Below, piece by piece: positions 10,481 through 21,794 of a DNA stretch of 64,000 nucleotides; position 1 is the first letter of the stretch; every line of letters starts with the position of its first letter. The translations under genes and the position numbers were made by a program. The stretch lies in NCBI GenBank assembly GCA_012656075.1, contig JAAKBF010000083.1:124001-188000 (forward strand). Reading direction: 5' to 3'. The DNA comes from Phytophthora hibernalis. Taxonomy: Eukaryota; Oomycota; Peronosporomycetes; Peronosporales; Peronosporaceae. Below the pieces are notes generated by a model that was not told where the DNA came from, made no database searches, and saw only the letters and a program-made list of their open reading frames with translations.

Positions 10481-10932
10481 ATGGAGGCTCTCATCCAGAA
10501 CGAACTCTTGCTTAAGAACGGCGAGGTGGTGCCCACGTCGCAGGCTCTGGCCGGCAAGAAGGTCATCGGCCTCTACTTCAGCGGCCACTACTGCCCGCCG
10601 TGTCGCAAGTTCACGCCGCTGCTGGACGTGGTGTACAAGGACATCAAGGAGGCCGGCCACGAGGACTTCGAGATCGTCTTCGTGTCCTCGGACAAGGAGA
10701 GGCCAAGTTCACCGAGTACTACGAGGAGATGCCGTGGATTGCGCTGCCCTACGCACGCCGCGACCTCAAGCTCGAGCTGTGCGAGAAGTTCGGCGTCAAG
10801 ACGGTGCCCACTCTCATCTTCTTCAACGAGAAGGGCGAGGTGGTGGAGCGCGAGGGCCGCTACTTCATCACGGACCACTCAGACGATATCGACGCTGTTC
10901 TGGCTCACCTCCGTCAGGAGAAGAAGGACTAA
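10481..10932 (+). CDS. Tryparedoxin/nucleoredoxin-like thioredoxin-fold protein
   Basis: A thioredoxin-fold disulfide oxidoreductase. Residues 25-60 carry KKVIGLYFSGHYCPPCRKFTPLL with the CPPC active site, the tryparedoxin/nucleoredoxin type rather than CGPC. VFVSSDK follows, then (after a frame break near 10699) WIALPYARRDLKLELCEKFGVKTVPTLIFF with the cis-Pro loop, and the C-terminus LAHLRQEKKD. One missing base near 10699 disrupts the frame; with it the gene is 151 codons, the length of single-domain tryparedoxins. No signal peptide, so cytosolic. No intron. The start is the only ATG near the conserved N-terminus. Confidence 0.88.
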
Positions 10933-11561
10933 AGCTGAGAGCTTTGACATCTTGGCTTTTGATTCTCTTTAGCACTGTAGAACTCTCTTTTGAATAGCTA
11001 ACGGAGAATTCAAGTCCATTTGCATTCGTGTACGGCGTTGGTTCTGTTTTGTTTTGCAAGCAATTTCATGGGGCAACGTACGAATTCGCCAGCGTTGCAA
11101 CTCCACTTAGTGCTGTAGTAGTTCCGATCGTTGTGAGCTCAACTACTTCGTAAACAAGTGGGAGATCCCATACTAATCCCGACGTACTTCACAGGTGCAG
11201 GGATTGTCGATGCCGGTTGGCACTTTTCAGTAGTTGGTCTTGGGAATGAGGTGGGAACGACTACGTCGGCGGCAAATACAATTGAGATGCAACTTGCAAG
11301 ACACACTCGTACATGAAAGCTCGAATTCTTTATAACAAAACCAATATTCAAAATACTTCCAAGGCGATCGAGGCGATGCCGACCTCATTCGGAAAAGTCC
11401 ACTACGAAGCTGAACAGCTACCAGTGGGTCGTACGGGGTGGAGCGGTTGAGTTTCTCCTGACCAAACTGCATCCTCGTCTGCAGATGTGCGATTACCACC
11501 GTCGTTTGTTGTCCGTGCGGCTCAAAACTTGATTATTTAACACCCATGGAGAAGACGAGGA
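10933..11561. other. Intergenic
   Basis: Region between the convergent redox and myosin genes. Short frames only, nothing recognised. Confidence 0.4.
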
Positions 11562-14500
11562 TTACAGGTTGCAACTCCGTGTCGTCATTGACAAAGAGTT
11601 GCGCGGACGCTGAAACATAAGTAGAAGCGGCTTAGGCCCCTTTTGCAGCAGCTTCATTGCTGACCCGAAACCCATTTTGCTGATGTTGTTGTTGTTGATA
11701 CTCAGCAGAATGTCACCAATATCCACGCGATTCTTCTGGGATTCGCGCGTAACAGCACCCTCGCTCTTGACGTTGATCACACGTGGGTAGTAGCTGGTAC
11801 TCTCCTGCTTAACCACAATGCCCAAAGGACCGTCCTCCTCTTTCCATGTGATGTAGTAAAGCGAGTGGTCATTCTTTGGGTTCATGCTCACACGTGATGG
11901 GCGTGTCATGCGCGACTGCCCCATATCGTCTTGCGGGTTTGACAGGATCGAGCTGCTCAGTGAGCTGTTCATTGTGCTTGACTGATCAAGGTGCTGGTGC
12001 GGGTCTTCCACAAGGTCAGTGTGTCAGCGCAGCACTGCTGGTCGGGGGCCGCTCTCCAGAATATCAATAACCTTCTGGAAACGAACACCTTGCGTTGAGA
12101 ACTCGTTGATGAACACCAGATGATCGCCAGCACGCACATTAAACATGCCAGGCAGAAGTTGGTTGCCTTGGGATTGCAGTACGCACGGAAAACCAGTGCT
12201 CGGGTCAGGACGGAATCCGAGTCCAAGCGGTACGCCTTCCTTCCAGAGTACTTCATAATCCTCCTCGCCCAGAAGCTCGAGCGAGCCTGACCGCAGCCGG
12301 AATGACTCAGACGGGCTGCGAAGGAAATGTAGACGAACAGGTTTCTGCACTTCTTGCAGCAACGTCAGAATGCGACGAATATCACCCTTTTTCACCTTCA
12401 CTTTGCCCACAGCTAGAAGAACATCGCCACGCGAAACCTCAAAGATGTCTGCACAGTTGCTCAAACTCTCGTGGACGCGTCGAACGATAGGCATGCCAGA
12501 AATAGGGTCGCTTTCGAAGTACAACCCCAGAAGTCCGCACTCCCACACGATCTCATATTCGTTCTGGACGTGTTTGGGCGGCTCGTAGTCTTCCAGCAAC
12601 TTCTTTCTCGACGTGCGGGAACTGCTTCGGATACTGATACTTCCATCATTGTCGGTGTAATCTCCCATGTAATCACTAGCGCTGCGCTCACTGGTCGCAT
12701 CTGAGCTCTGAAATGAGATCGTCGTATTCTTCCTGTCTTTTTGAGGAACAGACTCCGAGAATGAAAAAGAACTCGCACTGGTGCTGCGTTCATCGAGTGA
12801 GCCCACATACGATACATCGTGCTCGAAACTCAGAGTGTTAGCGGAATACTCGCGTCGAACCAGCCATCCACGCACAAAGGACTGGATCACTGTTGCCGCA
12901 CGAAAACGTTTGACGTGCTTCCTTACCAGAAAGCCGCGAGTGGTACTCTGAGCTTGAGGGCCGCGCGTTCACGGCGAATAATACGTTGGTACCGATGCCA
13001 ACAAGACCAAGAGCGCCAGATCGCCTGGATACGAACGCAGGATCGACGCTGTCGCTGGTAACAAGTGCGTACAGAGTAACCAAGGCAGTAGCGCTGTAGC
13101 GTAATGACACTCTTGTACAGAGCCTTCGCGCGGCCTGCTTCCAGTGCTTGATGTGCTTCCAGAACACAGAACACCTTAGTTTTACCCACCTGGAATGGAG
13201 GATGCTTCGCATCAGTGTTGACATCGAGCATTGTGGACAACTTATCCACCATTCGCGCTGCAACCTCCTTTTCTACCTGGCCCTGAGCATTCGGCACTTG
13301 CGACAAGATGCAGCTGTACGTTTTGATAAATACCTCATGAGGAAAACGCACAGGATAGCCACTGCGTGAAATCTTGACTGCTTCCAGCACACCACTGCAA
13401 CGAAGCTGCTCAAGAAGTCGCCGCCGTTCGAACTGCGACGCACTTGCCTGGTCATTTGGCTTGATGCAACGAATAAAGTGTGGCTCCGTCCCATTCAAAA
13501 CATCCAGCAATGAGCTTAGTTGGCTCTTGAACTGTGCAACAACCGTTGATGACAACATACCCCCGGAACGGCGTCGAGTCGAGTCACTACCACGTGACTC
13601 AGTTCGACCGTTCCTTGGGCTGCCGTTTCCAGTCGTATTAACGCTGCTTGCAAAGCAAGCACGCACGAAGGAAAACTTGGAAGTACGAAGCAGATCCACC
13701 GCCTCCGTGTGCATGTGGTCCTTGTTCTTGTCGCAAAAGCCATCAGTCATGTAGCACACATCGCCGGCATAGTGGTGAATCACAAATTGACCCTTCGCAC
13801 GCTGAAGTTTGGTCACCGAGAAGCTTTCGTGCTTTCCGGCAAGACATTCGTAGTACTTGTTCGCGAGCTTCTCGTCATTACCACGCGGAATTAAGCATTG
13901 CTCGTCCAACAGAGAGAATATGCCCATGTGTCGTTTTTCCACAAGCGCTACACATACGTCATTGTTCGGATAGTCCACAAATTTCCAGGGAATCTCCTCA
14001 GCAACGTACTGGTCCTGCTCCATACGGAACACAAACCTGCCAAATAGTTGCTGGAGTTTCTCGTTGGCATAGTTGATGCACAACTGCTCGAGACGGTTCT
14101 TCTCGAAAATCTCGAAGCCGAAAATATCAACCACTCCAATAAACTGGTTGCCGCCCGCTTCTTCCTTGTACTCGATACTCCGGTTGATGCGGTCCACAAG
14201 CCAGTTGAATAGATTTGAGTAGAGGGTCTTGACCACAGAATCCCTCGTCGACAGTGCCTGCGCTACTGGCAGACGAGTCGTAATGGACTCGGCGCCAGCC
14301 TTAATCTGTTTCGTGCATAACGTACTCCTTAGCACGTCTTCCTCGACACCGAGAAGTAAGCAAATAGCTTTAATGTTGTTGCCGCATTCATCCATGTCCA
14401 CAACAGAGGCGTCATCCTTACCACCATTGCGCGTGGCAGTCGTGAAACTTAAGTTTCCCAAATGCAGCACGGCCGACACAATCTTCATCACGTTGACCTG

Positions 14501-15562
14501 CTCATCAGGGTTCATTCCGATACTTGACATAGCTCGTCGAGTCACCTGATAAGACTCGGCATCATCCACGCCGTCCAGGCGCTCATAGCACTCAGACTGA
14601 TTTAAATAAGCGTAGCCATGCACGTCCTGCAGCGCCAGTTCTTCACGTTCCGACGGGGAGCTTCCACCGAGCATTTCATAGAAAATATGGTAGTTACGTT
14701 CTCCCTTGCCCTGTGATACAAGACGCACGCGCTCCAACAGGTACGTCGAGATCGAAGCACCCAGCATTTCACCTGAGGACGTGAAGCCCAGCTTAATGAA
14801 CTTCCCGAAGCGACTGGAGTTGTTATTCCTCGTCGTTCTGGCATTTCCGAAGGCCTCCAGAATCGGGTTGGATTCCAGCACTCGGTCGTGAATCGTCGTC
14901 TGGTCGCAGTTGCTTGCTCGAATCGGGCGGCGCGTGCGTTTTGTCGACACGTAGGCCAAGTAGTTCATGATGAGCTTGGTGGTCTCCGTCTTACCGGCTC
15001 CACTCTCGCCGCTCACGAGAATCGTCTGGTCCGTTTTCTTGTCGCTCGATCGCGGCACGAGCATCGTGCGGAAAGCCTGGTCCGCCACTGAATACACGTG
15101 CGGGGCCAGAATGCTCTTGTCGGCCTCGGCGTCTCCTCCCAGGTTATAGTACTGGTCCTTAATGTCGTCCGAATAGAGCGACAGGCGGCGGAACGGGTTC
15201 ATGGCGACTAGAATCTGCCCTGTGCTCGTGTAGATTTCTCCGTGGAAGAAGCGGCGACGCAGCACCTGCAGAATGGCAGGTTCGTGCAGATGCACGAGCT
15301 TGGTCAGGTCCTGGACCGTGTGGTAGTGCTCTCCCTGGCTGCGTGGCAGCACCAGGTCTGCAGAGATGGCCACCGTCTTTCGCGTCGAGTTGGGGCGTCG
15401 GCGGGGCTCCTCGTCGTCCTTGGAGGTCACGAGCTGTTCGTCATCGATATCAGGCTCCAGTGCACACTCCACGAGGCCTGAGGAGGCGTCCGCGGACGTA
15501 GTTACGACGGCCTCGTGCCATAATTCGCGGTCAAAGACCCACACGGGGGCGCCAACCTCCAT
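11562..15562 (-). CDS. Unconventional myosin heavy chain with IQ motifs and PDZ-like tail repeats
   Basis: An actin-based motor. The head has the P-loop GESGAGKTET (about residue 183), switch I NNNSSRFGKF, switch II DIFGFEIFEKN (about residue 478) and an actin-binding/relay region ending in FIRCIKPND. IQ-like basic helices span about 13100-12870. The tail has a Ser-rich linker and three PDZ-like repeats starting VWECGLLGLYFESDP, LWKEGVPLGLGFRPDP and TWKEEDGPLGIVVKQ, each followed by a GD(V/H/I)L(L/V) strand. Two interruptions occur: one missing base near 12946 between IQ motifs, and an in-frame TGA at 12024-12026 between PDZ-like repeats 2 and 3. The frame is open upstream to an ATG at 15751, but that leader is unconserved-looking. 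15562 starts MEVGAPVWVFD, a normal myosin SH3-like opening. No introns are needed. Motor-plus-PDZ-like tails fit lineage-specific oomycete myosins. Confidence 0.87.
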
Positions 15563-16555
15563 CGCTGCTGTACTGTAGACTATGTAGGGAGGGGGTCCCA
15601 CGTAGGAAGAGATCGGGCTCAGGAGACGGCGATGGCGCGCTTGAGACCCGGCGCGAGAGGGTTCCGAGCCTACCTGTCGATGTCCGAGAGTCACGAGCGC
15701 TTGGGCTGGGGCCGCACTGGACGCGATTTGACTCGGGCGGTTAGCCAGCAAGAAGCGATAGGCACGCCTAGCCCTTCTGAGCCAGAGTGTGTGTGCAACA
15801 CAACATGACGGTGGATGGGAGTAAAACCTCGTTTTGGAGCGCGTTTTTAGCGAATGAGAAGACGCGACAGGCGTGTATTAATAGGTACGGCACCAGACGA
15901 CGAGGAAGATGAGGCCGTCGCGACCGGATCCGCTAGTGATGGCTCCAGCGGCGCAGGTGGCTTCAGCCTGCTGGCAATGGCCACTGCTGGTGAGGAGACA
16001 AGTGGCCGCGTTCGGGGAATACAGGCTGGGGTTGGCCCATGAAAACGTCGGCGCCAATAGAAGCGGGTCGCCATTGCCTGGATTCTCGCCCTGCTCCGCA
16101 CCGCGCTCGTCTGCACCGAATTGACGCTCGCTTGTAATTTTAAAATAGCGACGTCTCGCTTGTCGTGACACTGTCACTGACGGTGTGGGTGCGCTCTGGA
16201 GTGGTGCCGCCTCATGAGATTTTAATCAACCTTGAATACATGTACATGCACGAAGTATTTGGCAGCCTCGGACTCTGAGGCTCGGAGACGGATGGATGCA
16301 TTTACGCCGGGCTTGCGGCGTTGATCACGCCACTTACCAGGCTTTCGATGAGAGGCAAGCATGTCCCACCGACGAAAGAAACGGCCGGCACCGATCGTGT
16401 GCTGCACCTTGGACTTTGTTTTGATCGAATCGCGTTACTGTACTACTGCACCTTTATCAAGAGTTTTGATCATGTTGTGCGCCTTTATCTAAAGGCGCTA
16501 AAGTATGTAGTGATAAAGGCGTCCGACGCGCCTTTAACGTGACCGTTATTAATAG
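15563..16555. other. Intergenic with an uncertain 63-codon ORF
   Basis: A plus-strand frame, 15854-16042, begins MRRRDRRVLIGTAPDDEEDE and has acidic then Gly/Ala-rich sequence, but a minus-strand frame of similar length overlaps it and neither matches a family I know. The rest (16200-16555) is AT-rich and holds two TACATGTA palindromes (16237, 16564). Confidence 0.3.
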
Positions 16556-17513
16556 CACTATAATACATGTATTAATATTACTGCCGCCGCTACGCGGCGG
16601 TTTAAATTATTAGTTAAGTCTAATTTCCCCTTACGCTCCCACCAAGCTAACGCCCGACTCAACCCTCTAAGCCATGCCCGATACCTCCCATGGGTCAACC
16701 TCGCTATCGCGCTTCCGCGCTCCGACGCGGACATCCTCCTGGAGACCTTTAAAAGCTTCAAAATCAGCAAGAGCGACATGGTGCAGTGCTGCATCTGTAC
16801 GGTTGCGGCGCCTCACGGGATGCGAGCCCAGTTACTAGCCTGCACCTGCGATGCATGCATGATGGCTGGGCACGGCGTGAAATGCCCGTGGCGTGAGGAC
16901 GTGCCAGACGCTGAATGTGGTGAATGTGGACTAGATTTACGCCCACGCTACACCTACTGGTTTCGCCACCACGAACAACCCCTGCGAGACGTTTAATGCC
17001 GCTATCAAGCGCGACGTCACAATGCGGCGCATAATGAAGGCTGGGGGCTAATGAACAGCTTATGATTCTCTGCAGAGGGAGAGCGTGCGCGCCAAGCCGT
17101 TCGCGACTGCAACGACTTTCACCGACCGCCTTGCACGCGCGCTCTGACGCGGGATGGGCTTCTATACGAGAAAACCTACGAGCGTAGCAGCATAGAGTTC
17201 CTTCTTACCGAAGCGCCATCCCTCGAGCGGACAAACTGCATTCATGTGATGGCGCTGCCGGTGACGAGGGTGTTTGATGTCCTCGACCACCGCTCACGAG
17301 AGAACCTCCCCGTCACAGCCCAGTTCAACATCCAGACAGCGAAGATGGAGCGGCATGGCATGCCGACGGGCGGGTGGGAGGTCGACATCTCGCCGACACA
17401 ACCCAAAAAGGCAGCCTGCCGGCCACCCTTTCGGGTCATCTCACATCTCTGGATGAGTTCTGGACGGCGGCGCACACGGGAGGAGCGAGCTAAAGGACCC
17501 GTACAGCCGTAGG
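16556..17513 (+). mobile_element. Internally deleted MULE remnant
   Basis: N-terminal residues (ILLETFKSFKISKSDMVQCC) and a Cys-rich segment (about 16780-16930) match the start of the larger MULE at 33.2-35.3 kb. The sequence then jumps straight to FATTNNPCETFNAAIKRDV and to the C-terminal SIEFLLTEAP...VTRVFDVLDHRS region, ending in a degraded SWIM-like stretch near 17420. The whole catalytic domain is missing and several frame changes and stops occur. A palindrome CCGCCGCTACGCGGCGG lies at the 5' side (about 16584). It is a non-autonomous or dead copy of the same MULE family. Confidence 0.75.
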
Positions 17514-17533
17514 ATGTAGCCTCTTCCTATGTA

Positions 17534-18346
17534 TTGCTTTTTCGCAAGATGTTGTCCCTGGCATTGGAATCGGAGGCATTGGAGTGCTTAACGCTGGAGC
17601 GGCCGAGCCCTACTGGCAGTGAATTTTCCCAACAGAGAATTGCAAAATGTAAACGTGACTTTTCAAGTGGTGGCAACCTGTGTTTAGAGCGACTGCAACA
17701 GCAATTGGCTGTACGCTTCCCCCAAGAAGACTCTAATGAAATCAAAGCGTTGCTTTTGGACCTCCGCATCAAGTCCAAAACTGCCGTCATTGTATCGGAC
17801 ACTCAAGCTCTATTGCAGGCATAGCGTGAACTTCAACTTGAACATGATTTCATATTCAAGGAGCTACAACTTAGCAAAAACCGTTGATCAAAACAAGTCA
17901 ATGGATGTAGATTCACATTCCGTGGTAGACCAAACTTGCTGGAGTTCGAGTGAGGCATTCAGCTCCCTACTGGATGTCGAAGCTCCGTCCATTAACTCTG
18001 AAATTAGGGCCGCCCATGAAGATCTCGTTCTTGAAGCACGCAATGCGTGGAACCAATGAAAAAAATGTCAGTGAAATGATAATGTGAATCGAAGGACGGA
18101 AAGTACAACGCACTTCAACTCTACAAACAAGTTGACATTTTGGAGTGGTTCAGAGACAACGGAAAGAGAGATTATCCTTCTATTGCTATCTTAGCAAGAA
18201 TGGAAAACCCCTATCGACGAACGCTTTTTCAGCTTAAGTGGATACGTCGTGAACGAGCTGCGCACTCGTCTAGAAGACGACCGGGCTGAGGTGCTTTGCC
18301 TTATGAAGGCGAACTGGCCGGAGTTCAAATGTCTTCTGAACGAGTA
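17534..18346 (+). mobile_element. Probable hAT-type transposase remnant
   Basis: Successive frames read LERLQQQLAVRF...IKALLLDLRIKSK (17660-17780), an Asp/Ser-rich piece (17880-18050), ILEWFRDNGKRDYPSIAILAR (about 18140-18200) and SGYVVNELRTRLEDDRAEVL (about 18240-18300). LLDLRIKSK followed by Y-P-x-x-A-x-L-A-R and a helix of R-x-x-L/R-x-x-D is the layout of hAT C-terminal dimerisation regions. Stops and shifts separate the parts. Family call by order of weak motifs only. Confidence 0.5.
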
Positions 18347-19117
18347 GAAAGCTGAAGAAGAACCAAGAAGCAGGTAGAGCTAGCACGAGTACATTGAGCA
18401 AAGCCTCTGGAAGGTCAACATCGGTCAGCCACATATACTTCGAACGATCAATATCAAGGTCGGACAGCGGCTCGAATGACGGCAGCTTGCGCTGTTAAAC
18501 AGGGAATTAGCAGAACATCTACATTTTAAGAGATAGCAAAAAATGTTCACTTAATAAACTTTTCAAATGATTGTCACGAAACGTATAATGAGCTCTCTCG
18601 TTATACAAAACTCGCGCAATATAAGAGCTTTCGGCAAGGCAGTAAGTAAGTAGAGCTGATCGATAGATCCCGAGTACTACGATCCTCTGCATATTTCACC
18701 CAGCTCAATATTTTTGTATCTAAACTCGATGATAACCACTCCATTTCTGATGATAATTGTTCTTGTTTTGGTCATATTTACGCTGGTTCAGGTGATAAAC
18801 ACGCCTGAATGGATGATAAATGAGCCAAAAATGATCTCGAACAAAATCCTCGATAGCAAGCAAAACATGGTTCTAGAAGGTCTCAAAAAACGACAATAAC
18901 AAAAAACGATTTGTATTGAAAAGCTGAAGTTATCTTTGCCAGAACATTTTTATCACCACTAGTTTCTTCTTTATTCTGCTGCATTTTTTGTATTCTGTTG
19001 GCATGTAGTGTGGCTCACTGCAGCTTACCCTCGGTGGCCTGCCATTAGCACCAGTATGGTTTCTTACAGCGAAGAACGATAGCGTGCGACCTCGCGTGCA
19101 GTGGGGAACATGCTCTT
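18347..19117. other. AT-rich non-coding region
   Basis: No gene or repeat recognised; a 61-codon frame at 18714-18899 looks random. Confidence 0.4.
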
Positions 19118-19420
19118 CTACGCCTCAAGAGGAATTTCCGACTTCTTTCTAGCGTAGTAGCTCTTGCTTGCCAAGCGTCTCGCTTCCTTGCGCGCGGCCA
19201 CTCTAGCCGCAACAGAGCGCCGATCGCACTTGAGCTTCCGGGCGAGTTGCTTCTTCAGGCCTTGGGGCGTTTTCAGCTTGAGACCGCACTTGGAGAAGGT
19301 GCGGTTTCCAGATTTGCGCAGGCGTCCGACCTTCTTCGGCAGCGCAAGTTTCTTAGTCCCAGTCCCTTCACCACGCGAGAGGCCACTGCGGAGCTTCATC
19401 TCGACGACGCCAAACTTCAA
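19118..19420 (-). CDS. Hypothetical 100-residue very basic protein
   Basis: An ATG-started frame of 100 codons rich in Lys/Arg (LARKLKCDRRSVAARVAARK and similar), with no stops or homologue I recognise. Both strands are open here, so coding status is unsure. It could be a fragment of a transposon-encoded basic region. Confidence 0.3.
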   Translation of the reverse strand: MKFGVVEMKLRSGLSRGEGTGTKKLALPKKVGRLRKSGNRTFSKCGLKLKTPQGLKKQLARKLKCDRRSVAARVAARKEARRLASKSYYARKKSEIPLEA

Positions 19421-20427
19421 ATGATGCCCCTGCTACTCGGGTTCACACGCCAGAGACAACTATAACGGTAACGTGACATTTTGATGTTTTTGGAATTTCA
19501 ACCTGGGAAAGTGAGTGGGTTGCATTCATGCGTCTCCAAGAAAAGTCTGAGGGATATCCACTCGGAGATATTTCCTCCTCCTTTGACTGCCCATGATGGA
19601 TAATACACACTGTACATGTACTACATGTATATATCGGTAGTATCAAATACATGTATCATTGTATCAGGATCAGGATCAAATATAACTGGTACGGGATCAA
19701 TATCACTTGATACAGGACGATTTTCCAGGACAGGGTGTATTAGGATCAGCGATACGACTCAAGTGACCAACGCTCCGAACCCCTGGGTCCGTACGATGTC
19801 GATACGGCCGGCGGCAGCGCCACCATCTTCGCTAGGCGAGGCGAGGCGAGGCGTGATGCGATATGCAAGAGGGGCACAAGCGAATACCTGGTAGTAACTA
19901 CCAGGTAGTCATTTCGAATTGGACCAGACTGATCACGAATACTGCCACGCATGACGCGTCGCGTCTGCGCGCAACTGGACTGTCTCGGTAAAGTGCCAGC
20001 AGGTTTATTGCAGTGCTGAGCGCGTTTTCTACCAGTGTTTTTGACATTTCCTCGGAGCGCACCCGTTCCGCTCGCAGGGGCTCGCTGCACTACTCACCAA
20101 AATTTATTACTTAATTAAAGACCCTACGGACCCGCATAGCACGAAGAGCGCGGCCTTCGCTTCGCTCGGACGCTTTATAGCCAATCGGGGGCGCCTTCGC
20201 TATCGCTCGGCAGCGCTGACGGGACCAACGGATTGTTCTAGACTACCAGTAGAGGTACCAGAAGTTGAGGAGTATTTAAAAGCCTAACCTGCAGTACCAA
20301 ATCTGACAATTCAATATCCTCTTCACCATCAGCCTCTGGCGACGCATCAATGCGGGTTTCGCGCTGGCCGTCACGGCCGATTGTCTGCTGCGAGTTATTT
20401 TGCTCTTTGTTCTGCTGTGAGCTAGGC
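19421..20427. other. Non-coding region with short degenerate repeats
   Basis: 19610-19720 contains three TACATGTA palindromes and repeated 'gtatca/ggatca' words. 20130-20220 contains 'cttcgctcgg'-type words. No gene. Confidence 0.4.
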
Positions 20428-21657
20428 TCAACGCCATAGCCGATAGAGCAAATTATTCAATGACAGTTTCTTGTGAAATTGCCTACCAAGACCTGACCAG
20501 CCACGCGACGATATTTTCTCGTTCTGGAACAGGAACTTTTCTTCACTAGCCAGCATGTCCATTTTGCGAATAGTCCAATCGTTGTACTGTGATCGAATGC
20601 TATCTTTTAATGACTTGTTGATGCCAACATTGCAAGGTTGCAGCGCGCATGTGTAGCCACCCGGGATTACCTCCAGATCGGTCCCAATATCGTTTAGGCT
20701 CCTCACATAAGATGCCTGCATATGGCACTTGCATTCGTCGAGCATCAGAATTGACGATGGCTGCATAAGGCCTCCACACTTTATCCAACCATAACTGACA
20801 GCCTCGCTCATCCACCCATCCATTTTCTTGACAGCAGCCAAAACCACCTTCCGGTAGAATCTGACCTAACTTCTGCTCAATAATTGCGCCCGGTTTAGCT
20901 TTAAAGACGACGAATAAAGGCAGTTTTGTGCCGTCTTGACGCACGCTGTAAGCCGTCTTGAATTTGATCCCCTTCCACGAATCGATACAGTGCGCGCATT
21001 GATTGGGTTAATTGTAGTGGTCGATGGCATCTCGAAAATACCGTGGTTTCACCCATGTTCACTCTGAGAGCTGGTGGTGTGTACCACCCGGCTCGAAACG
21101 TTCATTTACTGCAGCTACAAACTCACTTCGCACTTTTTATAAGTGCCCGCTGAGTTTCTGCCCAACGCGAGTCCTTCGCCGAATACTGAGACGATGCCGT
21201 TTCAGGAAAAGGTTTACCCAGCTCAACATGACTTTCCGGTTACCATTGCAAAATGACGGGTTCATCGCAAATGCTTTTGCGATTACTTGATTAGTTCAGA
21301 CTGCAAGTACCTGCATCCTCCGGTTTATTATCCACGTAGCTCCGGTCTATTATCCACGTAGCCAGCGTCTCCTCGATATCAGTGGCATCACGAGGCCGCC
21401 CTGGATTCAGTGACTTGACGTGGGGATTATTCGACACGGCAGCTTCCAGATCCGCGCGTCTCGTTATCCAGCGTCGGACCTGGGCTGGTTGCACTCCTGA
21501 TGAGGGCTACAGCCTTCACAGCAACGTTGACAGGTTCGGCTTCCAGAACAATGAGCAGCTTCTTCTTCACAGACACACGTGCGCGTACCATCGTGACTTG
21601 CAATGGGATCCTGCCAGCGCCCCCCAAAGATGTTATGTGTTTTATGACCAATGACAA
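20428..21657 (-). mobile_element. pogo/Tigger-type (DDE_1) transposon remnant
   Basis: The minus strand reads an N-terminal HTH region (21657-21291, with QVRRWITRRADLEAAVSN and SLNPGRPRDATDIEETLATWI). The DDE_1 catalytic region follows: KLPLFVVFKAKPGAIIEQKL (about 20935), GWVDERGCQLWLDKVWRPY, SSILMLDECKCHMQASYVR (second Asp) and VIPGGYTCALQPCNVGINKSLKD. This is the pogo/CENP-B-like family. At least three frame changes break it. The stretch 21000-21290 between the two halves is poorly readable. Inactive as shown. Confidence 0.78.
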
Positions 21658-21794
21658 GACGACAGAACCTCTGTCTCTAAGAAATTAGAGGCCTCGTCGT
21701 TCTGAACCGAGTCGACCGTGAGATACTCACACGCCTCTCTGTCCAAGCGTCTCCTCTGCCTCGTTGATGCGGTGCACCATCGCGTTGGTTGTCG

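Noticed and set aside
12024..12026. TGA in the myosin as a selenocysteine codon, given the nearby tRNA-Sec
   Set aside because: Sec in a PDZ-like domain has no precedent, and there is no Cys context or visible SECIS. A base error or true stop is more likely.
15563..15751. Extra 63 N-terminal residues for the myosin (ATG 15751)
   Set aside because: The sequence looks like leader DNA; myosin homology begins right after ATG 15562. Kept only as an alternative.
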